Position numbers and translations under genes: made by a program
Notes under the pieces: generated by a model
Databases searched by the model: none
Told to the model about the DNA's origin: nothing
What the model saw: only the letters and a program-made list of their open reading frames with translations
Assembly: GCA_024710355.1 (NCBI GenBank)
Contig: JANJUX010000040.1
Coordinates: forward strand, 124,001 to 188,000
Source: Candidatus Rifleibacteriota bacterium
Lineage (GTDB): Bacteria; Muiribacteriota; Ozemobacteria; Ozemobacterales; Ozemobacteraceae
Direction: 5' to 3'
DNA: 64,000 bases
In this document: positions 60,641 to 64,000 of the stretch, piece by piece
Numbering within the stretch: the first letter of the stretch is position 1
How the letters are laid out: every line of letters begins with the position of its first letter

Positions 60641-61435
60641 TCAGACGATTTTGAGCCGCAGCGGGTTGCGTGGCGGAACTTTTCTGTAGGCGTATTTCGG
60701 GTAGCCGATCATCAGCGCCGCAAAAATCTTTTCAGAGTCATTGAGGCCAAGGTTTTTGCCGATCTGCTTGTCAGAGGCGGCCGCGTGGGTTACAAACCCG
60801 CCCCAGCAGGTGCCAAGACCGCTGGTTTTGGCGGCCAGTTCGAGATTGGCTATGGCTATGGCAGCGTCAAGAGTGCCCCAGGTATATTTTTCGGGGCCGT
60901 AAACGACGAGAAGCTGCGGAGCGTTGCGACAGATCGGATCTTCGCCCTTGTCGAAGGCGGCAACCATCGGGGCCATTTGTTCAACCGGTCTGAACAGATT
61001 TATGACGTCAGCGGCAACCTGCCTGACTTTGTCGTGGCCGTTGACTATCAGCCATGAAAGGGTCTGGGTATTTTTGGCGGTCGGGCAGTATCTGGTCATT
61101 TCGACGAGTTTCTGCAGCAGCTCGATCTTGACCGGCTCACTTTTGAAGGTGCGAATCGAACGCCGGCTCATTACCAGGTTTTCGAATACTTCAAATTCCG
61201 GCAATTCGCTGATTCCGGGTTTGAAATCGGCTGTATCCAGAGCCTTCACGGTGATTGCATCCCCCGGGCAGGCCGATACGCAGTGACCACATTTGATGCA
61301 GGTCGATACCAGGCCGGCTTCAACTTCCGGAACCCCCGATGTTCCGGGTTTAAAGATCTGACATGGGCAGATTTTAACGCAGATCCCGTCTTTGCGGCAT
61401 TTCGCAGGGTCGATAAAGATTTTGGCGCTGTTCAT
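60641..61435 (-). CDS. Nitroreductase fused to a 2[4Fe-4S] ferredoxin
   Basis: 264 residues from ATG 61435 with GGAG upstream. N-terminal ferredoxin with C13, C19, C23 (and C25), then C46-x2-C49-x2-C52-x3-C56-P. A nitroreductase domain follows from about residue 80 (R-R-S-I-R-T-F), with FMN-binding elements and A-N-L-E-L-A-A-K-T-S-G-L-G-T-C-W-G-G. Such fusions are common in anaerobes and use ferredoxin electrons directly. It lies 7 bases upstream of cmoM. Confidence 0.9.
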   Translation of the reverse strand: MNSAKIFIDPAKCRKDGICVKICPCQIFKPGTSGVPEVEAGLVSTCIKCGHCVSACPGDAITVKALDTADFKPGISELPEFEVFENLVMSRRSIRTFKSEPVKIELLQKLVEMTRYCPTAKNTQTLSWLIVNGHDKVRQVAADVINLFRPVEQMAPMVAAFDKGEDPICRNAPQLLVVYGPEKYTWGTLDAAIAIANLELAAKTSGLGTCWGGFVTHAAASDKQIGKNLGLNDSEKIFAALMIGYPKYAYRKVPPRNPLRLKIV

Positions 61436-61606
61436 CGCTCTTTCTCCATTCATCTGGTCTGGCAGACAAATTACCATAATTCGGCGACAAATGCACGAAC
61501 CACGCCCGAATCATTGCGGGCGGCGCGTTGTGAAAAATTAAGTTGAAAATGTACCGGTTTCGTTTTTTACTGGTTGCAGTCAGAAGATTTTTTATAAGGA
61601 GAACGA

Positions 61607-62266
61607 ATGATGAATTTGCGACGCTGGTTGCTCAGTCTTGTCATGATTATGCTGCTGGTTGCGGCTCCCGCCCCGGCCAAAACCTTTACCTACCTGACCA
61701 CCACGGTTGAGGAAATCGCCGCCTCTCTTCCCGAAAAACCGGTTGCTGTCGGTTTTGATGTCGATGACACGGTTCTTTTCTCTTCACCCGGCTTTTACTA
61801 TGCTTTCAGCAATACTGACGGCCCGAACGGCACCAATAAATATGGCCCGAAACCCCTCAGTTCCGACCTGTTCTGGAAAGACATGAGCTGCGACTTCGAC
61901 CGTTTCAGCATGCCCAAAGAGTCGGCCCGCGAAATCATCGAAATGCACAAAAAGCGCGGCGACAAGGTTTACTTCATCACTGCCCGTCCCGAAGTCAAGG
62001 GCGAGATTCTCACCCGCCTGCTGCACCGCGAATTCAAGCTCGAAGGGCAGCCGGCCGCAATCTTCTCCGGCAGGACCAGTAAAGGTGTTTTTATAAAAAA
62101 ACACGGCATCAGTCTTTATTATGGCGATTCAGATTCTGATATCAGCGAAGCACACGAAGTCGGTGTCAGAGCCATTCGCTTTCTGCGCTCACCGATCTCT
62201 ACCAACAAGACCAAATACAATCCGGGCATGCATGGCGAGGTTGTTTTGCGCGATTCCGAAAACTGA
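61607..62266 (+). CDS. aphA: Class B acid phosphatase AphA
   Basis: 219 residues; AAGGAG five bases before ATG 61607 (a second ATG follows at once). Signal peptide about 1-24. HAD/DDDD motif F-D51-V-D53-D-T-V-L-F-S-S-P-G-F with both catalytic Asp, F-I-T-A-R-P near 123, and Y-Y-G-D-S-D-S-D near 171. A periplasmic, magnesium-dependent phosphatase and phosphotransferase acting on nucleotides and other monoesters. Confidence 0.94.
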   Translation: MMNLRRWLLSLVMIMLLVAAPAPAKTFTYLTTTVEEIAASLPEKPVAVGFDVDDTVLFSSPGFYYAFSNTDGPNGTNKYGPKPLSSDLFWKDMSCDFDRFSMPKESAREIIEMHKKRGDKVYFITARPEVKGEILTRLLHREFKLEGQPAAIFSGRTSKGVFIKKHGISLYYGDSDSDISEAHEVGVRAIRFLRSPISTNKTKYNPGMHGEVVLRDSEN

Positions 62267-62285
62267 AATCGTACCGACAATTTTG

Positions 62286-62314
62286 TTGACAAGCAGTTTT
62301 TGCTGATGTACAAT
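62286..62314 (+). promoter_or_regulatory. Near-consensus sigma-70 promoter for hinT, probably leaderless
   Basis: TTGACA (62286-62291), 17-base spacer, TACAAT (62309-62314). The expected start site near 62321-62322 is only about three bases from the hinT ATG. Confidence 0.85.
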
Positions 62315-62324
62315 TCTTCTCACC

Positions 62325-62666
62325 ATGGAACAGTGTCTGTTTTGTAAAATCGTTGACGGCAAAATTCCCGCCGAGATCGTTTATCGTGACGACTCTGTGG
62401 TTGCCTTTAAAGATATCAATCCGCAGGCACCGGTGCATGTGCTGGTTATACCGGTCAAACACGTTGCAAAACTGACTGATCCGGCCGCCAGCGACGGGAA
62501 AATGCTGTCGCAGATCTTTGCGACCATCGCCAGACTGGCAGGCGAGCTGGGCCTCGAAAAAGGTTTCCGGGTTGTGGCCAATTGCGGTGATGAAGCCGGT
62601 CAGACCGTGCATCATATTCATTTTCACGTGCTTGGTAAACGTCGTCTTAACTGGCCTCCGGGCTGA
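62325..62666 (+). CDS. hinT: HIT-family purine nucleoside phosphoramidase
   Basis: 113 residues. N-terminal C-L-F-C-K-I, D-I-N-P-Q-A-P-V-H, and the C-terminal histidine triad H-I-H-F-H-V-L-G; length and pattern match HinT. Hydrolyses AMP-lysine or AMP-N bonds. No ribosome site precedes the ATG, in line with a leaderless mRNA. Confidence 0.95.
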   Translation: MEQCLFCKIVDGKIPAEIVYRDDSVVAFKDINPQAPVHVLVIPVKHVAKLTDPAASDGKMLSQIFATIARLAGELGLEKGFRVVANCGDEAGQTVHHIHFHVLGKRRLNWPPG

Positions 62667-62726
62667 ATCTAATCGAACATACGAGGGAAACCTCTCTGAT
62701 ACGAAATCAGAAGGGGGGTGAATTGA

Positions 62727-62909
62727 ATGGCAGAAGTAAGAGTAATGAAGGATGAACCACTGGAAAAGGCATTGAAGCGCTTCCAGAAAAAATGCCAGGA
62801 AGCTGGCATCGTGAAGGAAATCAAACGCCGCAGGGCCTATGAAAAACCAAGTGAAAAGCAGAAACGCAAAGCTGCTGAAGCACGCCGCAAGCAGAGACGC
62901 CGCCGCTAG
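62727..62909 (+). CDS. rpsU: 30S ribosomal protein S21
   Basis: 60 residues with strong GGGGGTG site. Typical S21: V-R-V-M-K-D-E-P-L-E-K-A-L-K-R-F, then a very basic C-terminal helix ending in R-R-R-R. S21 binds the 3' end of 16S rRNA near the anti-Shine-Dalgarno and helps initiation. Confidence 0.96.
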   Translation: MAEVRVMKDEPLEKALKRFQKKCQEAGIVKEIKRRRAYEKPSEKQKRKAAEARRKQRRRR

Positions 62910-62936
62910 AACGGCAGCTGATTTCGCTGTAAAACA

Positions 62937-62967
62937 GCCCATGCAACGCCTCGCGCGCTGCATGGGC
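62937..62967. terminator. Perfect stem-loop overlapping the start codons of the NfeD-like protease
   Basis: Nine-base perfect arms 62937-62945 (GCCCATGCA) and 62959-62967 (TGCATGGGC), 13-base loop, followed by TTTCTC. It lies 28 bases after rpsU. Both in-frame ATGs at 62941 and 62962 lie inside the arms, so it could attenuate or terminate rpsU transcription and mask translation starts. Confidence 0.55.
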
Positions 62968-64000
62968 TTTCTCATGTCTGTTTTTCTCGCTTTTTTGATA
63001 CTGGCGCCGGGTTCGGCGTTTGCTCAGAGCGCCTCGGGCACGGTTTTTGTCGTCGAAGTTCACAAAGATATCGACAAGGGTCTGTCATTTTTCATTCAGC
63101 GCCAGCTGCGCCGTGCCGAGCTCGAAAACGCTGCTGCCGTCATTCTCGAAATCAATTCGAACGGCGGACTTGTCGAATCCTCCCAGGAAATCAAAGACGC
63201 GCTGCTGCGCTCCAAAGTTTCAACCATCGCCTATGTCAAGGGTCGCGCCCTTTCTGCCGCCGCCCTGATCGCCATTTCATGCCACCGCATTTTCATGGAA
63301 CCCGGCTCCGAAATGGGCGCGGCTACCCCGATAATGCTTATGGGTACCGGCGTGCAGGCTGCTGAAGAAAAATTCGTCTCGGCTTTCCGGGCTGAATTCA
63401 GGGCTTCGGCTGAAGCCCGCAAACGCCCACCGGCAATTGCCGAAGCGATGGTCGACAAGAACCATGATACGATCGAAGGTCTCAGTAAAAAAGGCGAAAT
63501 TCTGACTTTGACCTCAGAAGTCGCTCTGAAACACGGTTATTGCGACCATATCGTCGCTTCGATTACTTCGGCACTGCGAATTCTCAACCTCGAAAACGCC
63601 AGGGTCGAGCGTATCGAGCCGACTTCGGCCGAATGGATAGCCCGTTACCTTACCAACCCGCAGATAAGTGTCATTCTGTTTACTGTTGGTTTCTGGTGCC
63701 TGGTTCTCGAGTTTTTCGTCGCCGGTTTCGGTATTCTTGGCTGGGCCGGCATTGTCTGCCTCGCTCTGTTCTTCGGCGGGCACCTGTTTGCCTATATGGC
63801 CGGCCTTGAAGCGTTGATTCTCTTCGTCGTCGGCATGGCGCTGCTTCTGGTCGAGGCTTTTGTCATCCCCGGCTTTGGCATTACCGGTGTTTCTGGCATC
63901 ATTGCCGTCTGTTTCAGTATCGTTATGGTCTTTGGTGGTATCTATTCCGCTTTGACCGCTATTGCCAGCATAATAACCTATTCGGTGATAATTACCGGGC
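62941..64000 (+). CDS. NfeD/ClpP-like membrane serine protease, 3' end beyond the window
   Basis: Open from ATG 62941 to the end (353 codons, no stop). ATG 62941 is preferred because it gives a basic n-region and a full signal peptide (about 1-29); ATG 62962 and 62974 are alternatives, and none has a good ribosome site. ClpP-like protease domain about 34-235 with E-I-N-S-N-G-G and a serine in A-L-S-A-A-A-L-I-A. Membrane segments typical of NfeD1b proteins begin near 240. NfeD1b proteases cut membrane proteins such as stomatin partners. Possibly in the rpsU transcript. Confidence 0.85.
   Translation, partial: MQRLARCMGFLMSVFLAFLILAPGSAFAQSASGTVFVVEVHKDIDKGLSFFIQRQLRRAELENAAAVILEINSNGGLVESSQEIKDALLRSKVSTIAYVKGRALSAAALIAISCHRIFMEPGSEMGAATPIMLMGTGVQAAEEKFVSAFRAEFRASAEARKRPPAIAEAMVDKNHDTIEGLSKKGEILTLTSEVALKHGYCDHIVASITSALRILNLENARVERIEPTSAEWIARYLTNPQISVILFTVGFWCLVLEFFVAGFGILGWAGIVCLALFFGGHLFAYMAGLEALILFVVGMALLLVEAFVIPGFGITGVSGIIAVCFSIVMVFGGIYSALTAIASIITYSVIITG

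Overview
The window looks like chromosomal DNA of a diderm (Gram-negative-type), apparently anaerobic or respiratory-flexible bacterium. Evidence: an outer-membrane beta-barrel candidate, a Lol/MacB-type ABC operon with a LolA-like lipoprotein, several lipoproteins and signal peptides, pseudopilins, and a sodium-pumping NADH:quinone oxidoreductase (Nqr) cluster. Gene order and protein style (very large sensor cyclases, HEAT-repeat proteins, secreted clostripain) do not match a well-studied genus. A candidate-phylum bacterium such as Riflebacteria/Ozemobacteria is my guess, not something the sequence proves. No rRNA, tRNA, transposase, phage gene or CRISPR array was seen.

Layout. 1-3 kb (minus): ATP-grasp ligase, esterase and a truncated RND/MMPL exporter. 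3-8.5 kb (plus): secreted C11 (clostripain) peptidase, a STAS protein, a lipoprotein with a CHAP-like domain and a secreted beta-propeller. 8.7-15.4 kb (minus): HEAT-repeat membrane protein, ECF sigma factor, zinc-finger anti-sigma, then three pseudopilin-like proteins. 15.7-16.6 kb: secreted endonuclease I. 16.9-22.3 kb (minus): alpha/beta hydrolase, nqrB-C-D-E-F and a hypothetical gene, with no nqrA. 22.3-23.1 kb: gene-free, with a possible small RNA. 23.2-29.8 kb: prfC, M18 aminopeptidase, membrane hydrolase, nucleoside-gate membrane protein and mntP.

30.0-47.0 kb is a signalling region. A zinc-ribbon membrane protein is translationally coupled to a 1974-residue cyclase, followed by a 1983-residue paralogue. 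Each has two membrane sensor/HAMP/class III cyclase modules. In each, the first catalytic domain keeps the metal aspartates and lacks the Asn/Arg pair, while the second has lost the first aspartate (and in one paralogue also the second) but keeps Lys, Asp, Asn and Arg. This is the division of labour of the C1/C2 domains of animal transmembrane adenylyl cyclases, and it is the most interesting thing in the window. Next come a secreted protein, an ankyrin protein, and a HAMP-GAF-GGDEF protein whose stop overlaps the start of a TAXI-type periplasmic receptor.

47-64 kb: secreted phospholipase D-like protein; a five-gene ABC/LolA-like/outer-membrane operon (minus); a GAF-PAS protein and a response regulator/histidine kinase that may be one gene split by a frameshift; tlyA, a zinc-ribbon membrane protein, a MATE exporter, cmoM, a ferredoxin-nitroreductase, aphA, a probably leaderless hinT, rpsU, and an NfeD/ClpP-like membrane protease running off the right edge.
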